Part shown: one piece after another, positions 8,466 to 16,089 of the stretch
Layout of the letters: every line of letters starts with the position of its first letter
How positions within the stretch are numbered: position 1 is the stretch's first letter
Source of the DNA: Azospirillum sp. 412522
GTDB lineage: Bacteria > Pseudomonadota > Alphaproteobacteria > Azospirillales > Azospirillaceae
Direction: 5' to 3'
DNA length: 64,000 nt
Assembly: GCF_019805165.1 (NCBI RefSeq)
Contig: NZ_RWIJ01000002.1
Coordinates: forward strand, 248,001-312,000
Translations under genes and position numbers: made by a program
Notes under the pieces: model-generated
Database searches by the model: none
What the model was told of the DNA's origin: nothing
The model's input: only the letters and a program-made list of their open reading frames with translations

Positions 8466-9788
8466 ATGGTGTCGAACGGTTCGAATTACGACTGTGATGT
8501 TCTGGTGGTTGGCGGCGGGCCGGCCGGTTCCACGGCGGCGGCGCTGCTGGCGGCCAAGGGCCATCGGGTGACGTTGCTGGAAAAGGACCGCCACCCGCGG
8601 TTCCACATCGGCGAATCCCTTCTTCCCTGCAACCTGCCCCTGCTGGAAAGGCTGGGCGTGCTGGAGGAGGTGGAGCGGATCGGCATGCTGAAATACGGGG
8701 CGGAGTTCGTGTCGCCCTATCACGGCAAGGCCGTCACCTTCGACTTCGCCAATGCCTGGGACAAGTCCAAGCCCTACGCCTTCCAGGTCCGGCGGTCGGA
8801 ATTCGACCATATCCTGATCCGCAACGCCGCCGCCAAGGGCGCCACCGTCATCGAAGGCTGCAAGGTGACGGAGGTCGATATCCCGGATGGCGGCGCCGGC
8901 GAGGGAACCGTCGTCACCGCGCGGCAGGAGGATGGCATGGTCCGCACCCTGCGCACCCGCTTCCTCGTCGATGCATCGGGCCGCGACACGCTGCTGGCTT
9001 CCCGCTTCGGCATCAAGCGGCGCAACACCAAGCACAATAGCGCGGCGATGTTCGGCCATTTCACCGGCGCCAAGCGGCTGCTGGGCAAGGCGGAAGGCAA
9101 CATCACCGTCTTCTGGTTCGACCATGGCTGGTTCTGGTTCATCCCGCTGGCGGACGGCACCACCAGCGTCGGGGCGGTCTGCTGGCCCTATTACTTCAAG
9201 ACGCGCAAGACCGACCAGACCCGCTTCTTCCTCGACACCGTGGCCCTGTGCCCGGCGCTCGCGGAACGGCTGGAGGGGGCGGAGCTGACCGGCCCGGTGA
9301 CGGGAACCGGCAACTTCTCCTATCAGGCCGACCGCATGTCGGGACCGGGATACGTCATGCTGGGCGACGCCTTCGCCTTCATCGACCCGGTCTTTTCCAC
9401 CGGCGTCTATCTGGCGATGACGAGCGCGTTCGAGGGAGCCGAAGCGGTCGATGCCTGCCTGCGCGAACCGGCCCGGCAGGAGCAGGTGCTGAAACGCTTC
9501 GAGCAGACGGTCCGGCAGGGAATCGGTACCTTCTCCTGGTACATCTACCGGGTGACGACGCCGGCCCTGCGCAACCTGTTCATGGGGCCGCGCAACGTCT
9601 TCCGGGTGGAGGAGGCGTTGCTGTCGCTTCTGGCCGGCGACGTCTTCCGCCCGTCGCCGATCAAGACGCGGCTGAAGATATTCAAGGCGATCTACTACAT
9701 GAACGCCCTGCTGGATTTGAAAAGGAATTACATGGCATGGCGGAAACGGCGGCAGAACGTGCGCACCCCCGTGGGCGACGCGGTCTAA
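8466..9788 (+). CDS. flavin-dependent halogenase-like FAD oxidoreductase of the aryl-polyene cluster
   Basis: This encodes 440 residues. The FAD-binding GGGPAGS is at about 16-22. The sequence then reads HIGESLLP, and MLKYGAEF puts a lysine at 76, the place of the catalytic Lys of phenol and pyrrole halogenases (K-x-G-A). A WxWxIP halogenase signature appears as GWFWFIPL at about 219-226, and later FIDPVFSTG fits F-x-x-P-x-x-S-x-G. Xanthomonadin clusters also carry such an enzyme. It would halogenate, or possibly hydroxylate, an aromatic unit bound to ACP or free; a separate flavin reductase would be needed and none is adjacent. It is first in a plus-strand trio, and its end overlaps the next gene by about 52 bases. 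Confidence 0.85.
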   Translation: MVSNGSNYDCDVLVVGGGPAGSTAAALLAAKGHRVTLLEKDRHPRFHIGESLLPCNLPLLERLGVLEEVERIGMLKYGAEFVSPYHGKAVTFDFANAWDKSKPYAFQVRRSEFDHILIRNAAAKGATVIEGCKVTEVDIPDGGAGEGTVVTARQEDGMVRTLRTRFLVDASGRDTLLASRFGIKRRNTKHNSAAMFGHFTGAKRLLGKAEGNITVFWFDHGWFWFIPLADGTTSVGAVCWPYYFKTRKTDQTRFFLDTVALCPALAERLEGAELTGPVTGTGNFSYQADRMSGPGYVMLGDAFAFIDPVFSTGVYLAMTSAFEGAEAVDACLREPARQEQVLKRFEQTVRQGIGTFSWYIYRVTTPALRNLFMGPRNVFRVEEALLSLLAGDVFRPSPIKTRLKIFKAIYYMNALLDLKRNYMAWRKRRQNVRTPVGDAV

Positions 9789-10519
9789 CCCTTCTCGGCG
9801 CGATCCGGCGGGCCTGGGAATATCCCCTGTTCTACGTCCTGCTGTTCCTGTTCGGCCTGATGTCGCTGGCCTGGAGCCTGACGGCTGCGCTGGTCGGCCC
9901 GCTTTTGCCGCGCCGGATCGCCGGGCCGCTCGGTCGTCAGGCGATCAGGACGGGATTTCGCCTCTATCTCGGCACCTTGCGCGCCTGCGGGGTGCTGAGG
10001 ACCGACCTGTCGGCGCTGGATTCGCTGAAGGGCGACGGCGGCTTGCTGATCTGCCCGAACCATCCATCGATTCTTGATGCCGTGCTGCTGATCTCGCGGT
10101 TGCCGGATGTCGTCTGCATCGCCAAGGCCCCGGTTTACGACAACCTCTTCCTCGGCGGCGGGGCGCGGATGGCCGGCTACATCCGCAACGACGCGCCCAA
10201 CGCGCTGGTCAAGATGGCGGCGCAGCGGGTGCGCGATGGCCATCAGCTGCTGATCTTTCCCGAAGGCACGCGGACGGAGCGCGCGCCGGTCAACGCGCTG
10301 AAGGGCGGCTTCGCCCTGATCGCCAAGACGGCGCAGGCGCCGGTGCAGACCGTGTTCATCGACGCAAACAGCAATTTCCTCGGCAAGGGCTGGCCGTTGT
10401 TCCGCAAGCCGGAGTTCCCGCTGGTCTACACCGTCCGCCTCGGCCGCCGCTTCGATCCGCCGGCCGACGTGCGCGGACTGGTCGAGGATCTGGAACGCCA
10501 CTACAGGACCGAGCTTTGA
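9737..10519 (+). CDS. 1-acyl-glycerol-3-phosphate-type acyltransferase (LPLAT/PlsC family)
   Basis: This encodes 260 residues. An N-terminal hydrophobic segment at about 28-55 is followed by the PlsC motifs: NHPSILD (H109, four residues, D114) and FPEGTRT at 174-180. Such enzymes in aryl-polyene clusters are thought to attach the polyene acyl chain to a lipid carrier at the inner membrane. The start at 9737 is placed just after an AAAGGA site and overlaps the end of the halogenase-like gene; a later start within the overlap cannot be excluded. The stop overlaps the next gene's TTG start (TTGA). Confidence 0.85.
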   Translation: MAETAAERAHPRGRRGLTLLGAIRRAWEYPLFYVLLFLFGLMSLAWSLTAALVGPLLPRRIAGPLGRQAIRTGFRLYLGTLRACGVLRTDLSALDSLKGDGGLLICPNHPSILDAVLLISRLPDVVCIAKAPVYDNLFLGGGARMAGYIRNDAPNALVKMAAQRVRDGHQLLIFPEGTRTERAPVNALKGGFALIAKTAQAPVQTVFIDANSNFLGKGWPLFRKPEFPLVYTVRLGRRFDPPADVRGLVEDLERHYRTEL

Positions 10520-11301
10520 TCACCGACGCCTCAGCCAGCCATCTCGTCCTGATTCCCAGCTACAACACCGGGCCGAAGCTGTTCGAGACGGTGCGGGCGG
10601 CCCGCGCGCATTGGGCGCCGGTCTGGGTCGTCATCGACGGCAGCACCGACGGCACGCCGTCGGAGTTGCGGGCGATGGCCGCCGCCGACCCGCATCTGCG
10701 CGTGCTGGAACTGCCGGTCAACCGCGGCAAGGGGGCCGCCGTCCTGCATGGGCTGGAGGAGGCGGAACGCTGCGGCTTCACCCATGCGCTGACCATGGAC
10801 GCCGACGGCCAGCATCCGGCCGACCGCATTCCGCAGTTCCAGGGGGTGTCGCTGGCCAATCCCGCGGCGCTGGTGCTGGGCAAGCCGGTGTTCGATGCCG
10901 GCGCGCCGCGGCTGCGGGTGGGGGGGCGCAAGATCTCCAACTGGTGGGCCAATCTGGAGACTTTGTGGGGCGGGATCGGCGATTCGCTGTTCGGCTTCCG
11001 CGTCTATCCCATCGGTCCCTTGCGGGCGGTGATGCGGCGCAATCCCTGGATGCGGCGTTTCGACTTCGATCCGGAGGCGGCCGTGCGGCTGTGCTGGCTC
11101 GGGCTGCCGACCATCAACGTCGCCGCCCCCGTCCGCTATTTCAAGGCGGAGGAGGGCGGCGTTTCCCATTTCAACTATGTCCGGGACAACGCCCTGCTGA
11201 CCTGGATGCACACGCGGCTGATGCTTGGCTTCATCGGCCGGCTGCCGATGCTGGCGGTGCGGCGCATCCGTTCCCGGCCGTTCAGATCATTGCTCCGTTG
11301 A
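10516..11301 (+). CDS. glycosyltransferase family 2 protein
   Basis: This encodes 261 residues with a GT-A fold pattern: LVLIPSYNTG near the N-terminus, WVVIDGSTDGT at about 37-47, and an Asp-rich MDADGQH acting as the DxD-like metal site. The last part, HFNYVRDN and after, is typical of the dolichyl-phosphate-mannose-like GT2 group seen with LPLAT genes in aryl-polyene loci. It probably glycosylates the pigment or its lipid anchor. It starts with TTG overlapping the previous stop. Its final 20 bases overlap the convergent ketoreductase gene. Confidence 0.85.
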   Translation: MITDASASHLVLIPSYNTGPKLFETVRAARAHWAPVWVVIDGSTDGTPSELRAMAAADPHLRVLELPVNRGKGAAVLHGLEEAERCGFTHALTMDADGQHPADRIPQFQGVSLANPAALVLGKPVFDAGAPRLRVGGRKISNWWANLETLWGGIGDSLFGFRVYPIGPLRAVMRRNPWMRRFDFDPEAAVRLCWLGLPTINVAAPVRYFKAEEGGVSHFNYVRDNALLTWMHTRLMLGFIGRLPMLAVRRIRSRPFRSLLR

Positions 11302-12001
11302 TCGAGACGATCTGGCCGGAGATGTAGGCGGCGCGGTCGGAGGCCAGGAAGGCGACGAGGTCCGCTACCTCCTCCGGCCGGCCGGCCCGCTTCATTGGCA
11401 CCATCCGCTTGACCATGTCGGCGTCGAAGGCGGCGTCGGCCATCGGCGAGGCGATGATGCCCGGCGCCACCGCGTTGACGGTGATGCCACGCGGCGCCAG
11501 TTCCAGCGCCAGCGATCTGGTCGCGCCGTGCAGGCCGGCCTTGGCGGCGGCGTAATTGGTCTGGCCGCGGTTGCCGGCGATGGCCGCCACCGACGACACC
11601 GTGACGATCCGGCCCCAGCGCGTGCCGATCATCGGCATCAGCAGCGGCTGCGTCACGTTGAAGAAGCCGTTCAGCGACACGTCGATGACGCGGCCCCACT
11701 GCTCGCGCCGCATCGCCGGCATCACCGCATCGTCATGGATTCCGGCATTGTTGACCAGGATCTGGATGGGACCGGCCTCCAGCACCCGTTCCAATGCTTC
11801 GCCGGTGGCATCGGCGTCGGTGACGTCGAAGGCGAGCGCTTCGGCCGATCCGCCGGATGCGGTGATCTCCGCCGCCAGCGCTTCGGCGCGGGCGACGGAC
11901 CCGTTGGCATGGACCAGCACATGGCGCCCCTCGGCGGCCAGCGCCTTGCAGATGGCGGCGCCCAGTGCGCCACTGCCGCCGGTGACGAGTGCGCGTTTCA
12001 T
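11282..12001 (-). CDS. 3-oxoacyl-ACP reductase (FabG-type SDR) of the aryl-polyene cluster
   Basis: This encodes 239 residues with the cofactor motif TGGSGALG at 7-14, NNAG at 84-87, and catalytic Ser137, Tyr150 and Lys154. In aryl-polyene synthesis this enzyme reduces the beta-keto group after each condensation, ahead of dehydration (ApeQ-type role). It is the last gene of the 13-gene minus-strand operon, coupled to the dehydratase by an ATGA overlap. Its stop lies inside the end of the convergent glycosyltransferase gene. Confidence 0.9.
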   Translation of the reverse strand: MKRALVTGGSGALGAAICKALAAEGRHVLVHANGSVARAEALAAEITASGGSAEALAFDVTDADATGEALERVLEAGPIQILVNNAGIHDDAVMPAMRREQWGRVIDVSLNGFFNVTQPLLMPMIGTRWGRIVTVSSVAAIAGNRGQTNYAAAKAGLHGATRSLALELAPRGITVNAVAPGIIASPMADAAFDADMVKRMVPMKRAGRPEEVADLVAFLASDRAAYISGQIVSINGAMI

Positions 12002-12471
12002 GCCGTCCCCAAATCCGCAATGCCGGCCTTGATTCCGGCGTCGATTACCACCGCCGCCCGGCCGCTCAGCAATTCACGGTCGCCGGCCGTGACGGAGAAG
12101 GCGTAGATCACCCGGCTGCCCTCGCCTGTCAGGTTCTCGGCGTCGATCACCAGATCCCCCGCGATGTCGTCGAGCCGGGCGACATGGCAGGTCAGGTCGC
12201 GCAGGCTGGCGAGGTACCCGGCGGCCGGACACGCGCCGCCGGCCGTCAGTCCGCCATGCACCGCCATCGCCTGGGAGGCATATTCCACACCGCACAGCGC
12301 GGCGAGGCGTCCGGCATGGCGCAAGGGGTTGTCCGGGGCGCGGTGGCTGCGGGCGACGCAGCGGATGCGGATGCGGTCCCAGGACAGCACGCCGTCCAGC
12401 AGGCACATGGTTCCGGCATGGGGAATCAGCGCCGCAAGCTCGTTCCGCGTCATCGGGCGGCTCATCGGCAT
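11998..12471 (-). CDS. ApeP-like hotdog 3-hydroxyacyl-ACP dehydratase
   Basis: This encodes 157 residues. IPHAGTMCLLDGVLSWD near the N-terminus matches the start of the ApeP-type dehydratases (LPHRGxMLLLD), followed by a GVEYASQAMAVHGG helix. In the E. coli system ApeP works with ApeI as a dehydratase in polyene elongation; a second hotdog gene lies at 20011. ATGs at 12471 and 12465 are both possible. The first gives an AGG site at a workable distance and a 10-base overlap with the chain-length-factor gene; the second gives an ATGA overlap. Confidence 0.8.
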   Translation of the reverse strand: MPMSRPMTRNELAALIPHAGTMCLLDGVLSWDRIRIRCVARSHRAPDNPLRHAGRLAALCGVEYASQAMAVHGGLTAGGACPAAGYLASLRDLTCHVARLDDIAGDLVIDAENLTGEGSRVIYAFSVTAGDRELLSGRAAVVIDAGIKAGIADLGTA

Positions 12472-13274
12472 GGCCAGCTTACCTGGATCACGATCCGACT
12501 ACCCGGCGGCAGGTCGAGCACGACTGTTTCGGAAGGGCTGCCGGCACCGAGCTTGGCCAGCGCCGCCAACAGCGGCAAGGCGCGGGCGGTCGGGTTGCCG
12601 ATGCGCAACGCCTCCAGCCCGCTATCGGCCATTCGGCTCACCGGTTCGTTCCCGTGCGACAGCTCGATGTCCAGACAGGCGAAGGAGCGGTCGGTGGGGC
12701 TTGGAGTCAGAACCAGAGCGGTGCCGAAGGTTCCGGAAATGGGGCGGACTTTGCTCAGAGGTTCCGGATAGGGCAGGTCGTAGGCGATCAGCCCGACCGT
12801 CCAGCCATCCGCCGTCACCTCCGCCGCCGCTTCCAGCAGCCCGGCCTGGAAGCTCTCGTCATGGGCCGACAGGCTGGTGGAGGGTTCGCGGCAGCGGGTG
12901 GCGATGCTCCAGTAGCCGGCCGGCGCGTTGTGGACGGAGTTGTGGAAGCGCGTCGGCGAGATGTCGCGCTCCTCCGTCGCCAGGGTCTCCAGGATCTGGT
13001 GGAGGGTGTCGGGATCGCCGCTGGAGGAGGCGAAGACCGTGGCGACCGTGGCCGGGTCGCGCCCGGCCTGCTCCAACGCTTCCGCCCCGACCGCCATGGC
13101 GAGCTTGACGGTGGGCACGCTGCGCCGCCGCTCGGCGGGGGGCAGCAGCGGACTGGCTGCCAGCGCGGCCGGCGTCGCCACATAGGCACTGCCGCCCGCC
13201 AGGACCGCGCGCGAGGCCGCCCACCCGGCGAGACCGGGACCGAGCAGGCCGATGCCCTCGACATAGGCCCGCAT
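12462..13274 (-). CDS. beta-ketoacyl synthase chain-length factor (ApeC-like)
   Basis: This encodes 270 residues, shorter than a full ketosynthase. It contains ketosynthase-like blocks (ATVATVFASSSGDPDTLHQIL; FHNSVHNAPAGYWSIAT; HDESFQAGLLEA) but no active-site Cys or His set, as expected of the chain-length partner that forms a heterodimer with the active ketosynthase in aryl-polyene synthases. The ATG shares its A with the TGA of the preceding ketosynthase gene (TGATG), a strong sign of coupled, equimolar synthesis of the two subunits. Confidence 0.85.
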   Translation of the reverse strand: MRAYVEGIGLLGPGLAGWAASRAVLAGGSAYVATPAALAASPLLPPAERRRSVPTVKLAMAVGAEALEQAGRDPATVATVFASSSGDPDTLHQILETLATEERDISPTRFHNSVHNAPAGYWSIATRCREPSTSLSAHDESFQAGLLEAAAEVTADGWTVGLIAYDLPYPEPLSKVRPISGTFGTALVLTPSPTDRSFACLDIELSHGNEPVSRMADSGLEALRIGNPTARALPLLAALAKLGAGSPSETVVLDLPPGSRIVIQVSWPCR

Positions 13275-14467
13275 CAGGCCGCCCATCCGAAGATCAGGCT
13301 GCTGTTGCTGCCGCCGAAACCGAAGGAGTTGGTCATCACGCGGTCCAGCCGTCCATTCTCGTTGGCTTGCAGATAACGGCTGCGCAGGGTGGGGTCGAGG
13401 GTGATGGTCTGCGGGCTGCCGGGGATCAGGCCGGTGCGGAGCGCCAGCATGCTGATGACCGCCTCGACGATGCCGGCGGCGCCCAGCGTGTGGCCGGTGT
13501 AGCCCTTGGTCGAGCTGACCGGGGTGCGGGTGCCCAGCAGTCCGGTGATCGCCTGATCCTCCGCCGCGTCGCCGTAAGTGGTGGCGGTGCCATGCAGGTT
13601 GACATAATCGATGTCGGACGGCCGCAGGCCGGCGCTGGCCAGCGCGCGCTCCATCGCCAAGCGGGCGCCCAGCCCTTCCGGATGCGGGGTCGACATGTGG
13701 TGGGCGTCGTTGCTTTCGCCGGCGCCCAGCAGATGGATGGTGCCGGGCTTCGCATCGGGGGACGCCCGTTCCAGCAGGGCGAAGCCTGCACCCTCGCCGA
13801 GCGAGACGCCGCTGCGGTCCGCATCGAAGGGCCGGCAGGGGGTGGGGGAGACCAGCTCCAGCGAGTGGAAGCCATAGAGCGTCGTCAGGCACAGGCTGTC
13901 GGCCCCGCCGACCACGGCGGCATCGCACAGGCCGGTGGCGATCATGCGGGCGGCGTTGGCGAAGACCTTCGACGTCGTCGCGCAGGCGGAGGAGACGACG
14001 AAGGCCGGCCCTTCCAGCCCCAGACGATGGCGGACATAGTCGGCGAGCGATCCGGTGCTGTGGGTGGTGGCGAAGCTGAAGGAGGGCGGCAAGGCTCCGG
14101 TTTGCGCATCGCGCGCCCGGAAGGCCTGCTCGGCCGACAGGATGCCGGAGGTGCTGGTGCCGAGGAAGACGCCGATGCGGCCGGCACCATAGCGTTCGCG
14201 GGCCATGGCGACCGCATCGGCGAAGCCGTCGCGGTGCAGGCACATTTCGGCCAGCCGGTTGTTGCGGCACTCGAAGCTGGCGAGGTTGTCAGGCAGGCGG
14301 ACATCGTCGACGCCGTCCACTTCGCCAATATGGGTGTCCAGTGCAACCGTCTCGAACCTGCAAGGTTTGAGGCCGCCTCGACCGCTGCGCAGAGCATCCA
14401 GGGTTGCATCCTGACCGGCACCGAGACTGCTTACGATGCTCATATGGCGTATGGCGAGTGGCTGCAA
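13274..14467 (-). CDS. beta-ketoacyl-ACP synthase II-type (ApeO-like) ketosynthase
   Basis: This encodes 397 residues, full length for the FabF family. The catalytic triad is visible: Cys162 in SSACATTS, His292 in NLHGTAT and His326 in GYTGHTLGAAG. It condenses malonyl-ACP units with the growing aryl-polyene chain. A TTG start at 14467 is preferred to the ATG at 14443, because QPLAIRHMSIVSSLG forms the first strand of the fold. The TTG lies 10 bases after the stop of the methyltransferase gene, the only non-overlapping junction of this operon apart from the one after the AMP-ligase. Confidence 0.9.
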   Translation of the reverse strand: MQPLAIRHMSIVSSLGAGQDATLDALRSGRGGLKPCRFETVALDTHIGEVDGVDDVRLPDNLASFECRNNRLAEMCLHRDGFADAVAMARERYGAGRIGVFLGTSTSGILSAEQAFRARDAQTGALPPSFSFATTHSTGSLADYVRHRLGLEGPAFVVSSACATTSKVFANAARMIATGLCDAAVVGGADSLCLTTLYGFHSLELVSPTPCRPFDADRSGVSLGEGAGFALLERASPDAKPGTIHLLGAGESNDAHHMSTPHPEGLGARLAMERALASAGLRPSDIDYVNLHGTATTYGDAAEDQAITGLLGTRTPVSSTKGYTGHTLGAAGIVEAVISMLALRTGLIPGSPQTITLDPTLRSRYLQANENGRLDRVMTNSFGFGGSNSSLIFGWAA

Positions 14468-14477
14468 GATCGGATTC

Positions 14478-15287
14478 TTATGAATTCTGGACGGGATTCG
14501 CGGTGGGACGCGGTTTCATTTCCGGCCGAATGCTAGCATCGGCAAATTCATGGGAGGAAGTGTAATTTTGGACTGGGGTATTGCTTCGGCGGGCTATGAA
14601 CAAGGTGTTGGCGAAGGGCGTACCCTGGCTCATCGGCAGAGCCGCCGTGTCGAAGCCGAGAGTCCCCAGCAACCCCAGCCAACCGGCCGCCGGACGGTAG
14701 GTCAACGGCTGGCGCCAGTGGCCGCGGGCGGCGCAGGCGGCCTGCTCGGCCCATCGGGTGATCTGGAACGGCAGGCCGCCTTCGGCATCGGCTTCGCGCA
14801 GGAGCAGGACGCCGCCCGGCGCCAGGGCATCGGCACAGCGGGCGAGCACCGCCGCCTGCTCGTCGGGATGGAGGTAGAGCAGCACGTCGAGGATGACGAT
14901 CGCTTCGCAGGCCGGCAGGTCGGTGCTGCGGATGTCGCCCTGGATGACGGCGTCGGCGCCCAACGCCGCCCGGGCGATCCGCACCCGCTTGGCCGACAGT
15001 TCGACGCCGTGGGTGACGAGGGCGGCGGGTGGGTCGGGCCAATCCGCCGGCCAGCCGCCGCTGGCATGCCGGTCGGCTGCGGCGCGCAACAGCGCGGTCA
15101 GCACGCCCTGACCGCAGCCGAGGTCGAGCAGCCGTCCGCGGGCAGGCAACAGGGAATGGCTCAGCAGGTGGCGGAAGACCGGATCGCCGGCCAGCTTGCC
15201 CTTGGCGAAATGCCAGGCATAGCGTCCGCATCGGCGATAGGGCAGGGCGGCCGCAGCGACCAGTTCGCGGAAGACGGCGTCAGTCAT
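14478..15287 (-). CDS. class I SAM-dependent methyltransferase of the aryl-polyene operon
   Basis: This encodes 269 residues with SAM motif I at LLDLGCGQG, a GVELSAKRVRIARAALGADAV acidic-loop region, GDIRSTDLP, and VLLYLHPDE. In aryl-polyene pigments a methyltransferase often methylates the aryl ring or its hydroxyl. The last 35 residues are polar and lie in AT-richer DNA than the rest, unlike the compact ends of its neighbours, so the C-terminal tail may be a later addition. It overlaps the deacetylase gene by 8 bases. Confidence 0.8.
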   Translation of the reverse strand: MTDAVFRELVAAAALPYRRCGRYAWHFAKGKLAGDPVFRHLLSHSLLPARGRLLDLGCGQGVLTALLRAAADRHASGGWPADWPDPPAALVTHGVELSAKRVRIARAALGADAVIQGDIRSTDLPACEAIVILDVLLYLHPDEQAAVLARCADALAPGGVLLLREADAEGGLPFQITRWAEQAACAARGHWRQPLTYRPAAGWLGLLGTLGFDTAALPMSQGTPFANTLFIARRSNTPVQNYTSSHEFADASIRPEMKPRPTANPVQNS

Positions 15288-16089
15288 CGGCCACCACCTC
15301 CAGCGAAACGGCCGTCAGTCCGTGGGCGGCCAGGGTGTCCAGCAGGCGCGGCAGGACCGTCAGCACCACCGGCCGGCCGTCGTCGCCGCGTGCGGCCGAC
15401 CCGTCATGGAGCATCAGCAGGTCGCCGGCGCCGAGCCTGCGGACGAGGCGCCGTTCCACCTCCGCCGGATCGCGCCGCACCGCGTCGTAGCCGCGCCGGG
15501 TCCAGGTTGCCAGACGCAGGCCGAGACCGGCCAGCACCGGCTCCAGCAGGGGATTGCGCAAGCCGGCCGGCGGCTTGAAGAAGCGCGGCGGTCGGCCGGC
15601 GAGATCGCCCAGGATCCGCTGCGCTTCCCCCACCTCGCGACGGATGGCGCGGATGCCCATGGCGGCGAAGCGGTGGGAGTGGTGCCAGCTGTGGTTTTCC
15701 ACCGTATGGCCGCGCCGGACGATGGTGTCGATCAGGTCGGGGTGGCGGGCGGCCCGGTCGGCGATGCAGAAGAAGCTGGCCTTGGCGTCCGCGCGGTCCA
15801 GTTGGTCGAGGACGACGGGCGTCACTTCCGGGTCGGGACCGTCGTCGAAACAGAGGCCGACCTGACCCTGCCGTTCGTTCTCGGCCGGCAGTCGGCGCAG
15901 GTTGGGGCCGAGCAGGCTGCTCCGCGGCCACAGGCCGATGGCGCCGAGCAGGGCATGGTTGCCGGCCACCGCAGCCAACGCCCAGGGCCATGCGGCGGGC
16001 ATGGCGGCAATTCCGGTGGCGGCGGCGACATGCAGGGCCGCCGATGCGCGCAGCAGCGGCGCCGCGGTCCAGCGCCGGCGCTCAGCCAT
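15280..16089 (-). CDS. polysaccharide deacetylase (NodB-homology) family protein
   Basis: This encodes 269 residues. Hydrophobic segments at about 8-58 are probably membrane anchors. The NodB domain follows: FDDGPDPEVT (Asp82, Asp83) and the metal-binding HSWHHSH (His133, His137), then RFFKPPAGLRNP, and LLMLHDG at the end. These residues fit a working carbohydrate esterase 4 enzyme acting on N- or O-acetyl groups. Lying inside a pigment operon next to the exporter, it may deacetylate the sugar or lipid carrier of the polyene. It overlaps both neighbours by 8 bases. Confidence 0.85.
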   Translation of the reverse strand: MAERRRWTAAPLLRASAALHVAAATGIAAMPAAWPWALAAVAGNHALLGAIGLWPRSSLLGPNLRRLPAENERQGQVGLCFDDGPDPEVTPVVLDQLDRADAKASFFCIADRAARHPDLIDTIVRRGHTVENHSWHHSHRFAAMGIRAIRREVGEAQRILGDLAGRPPRFFKPPAGLRNPLLEPVLAGLGLRLATWTRRGYDAVRRDPAEVERRLVRRLGAGDLLMLHDGSAARGDDGRPVVLTVLPRLLDTLAAHGLTAVSLEVVADD

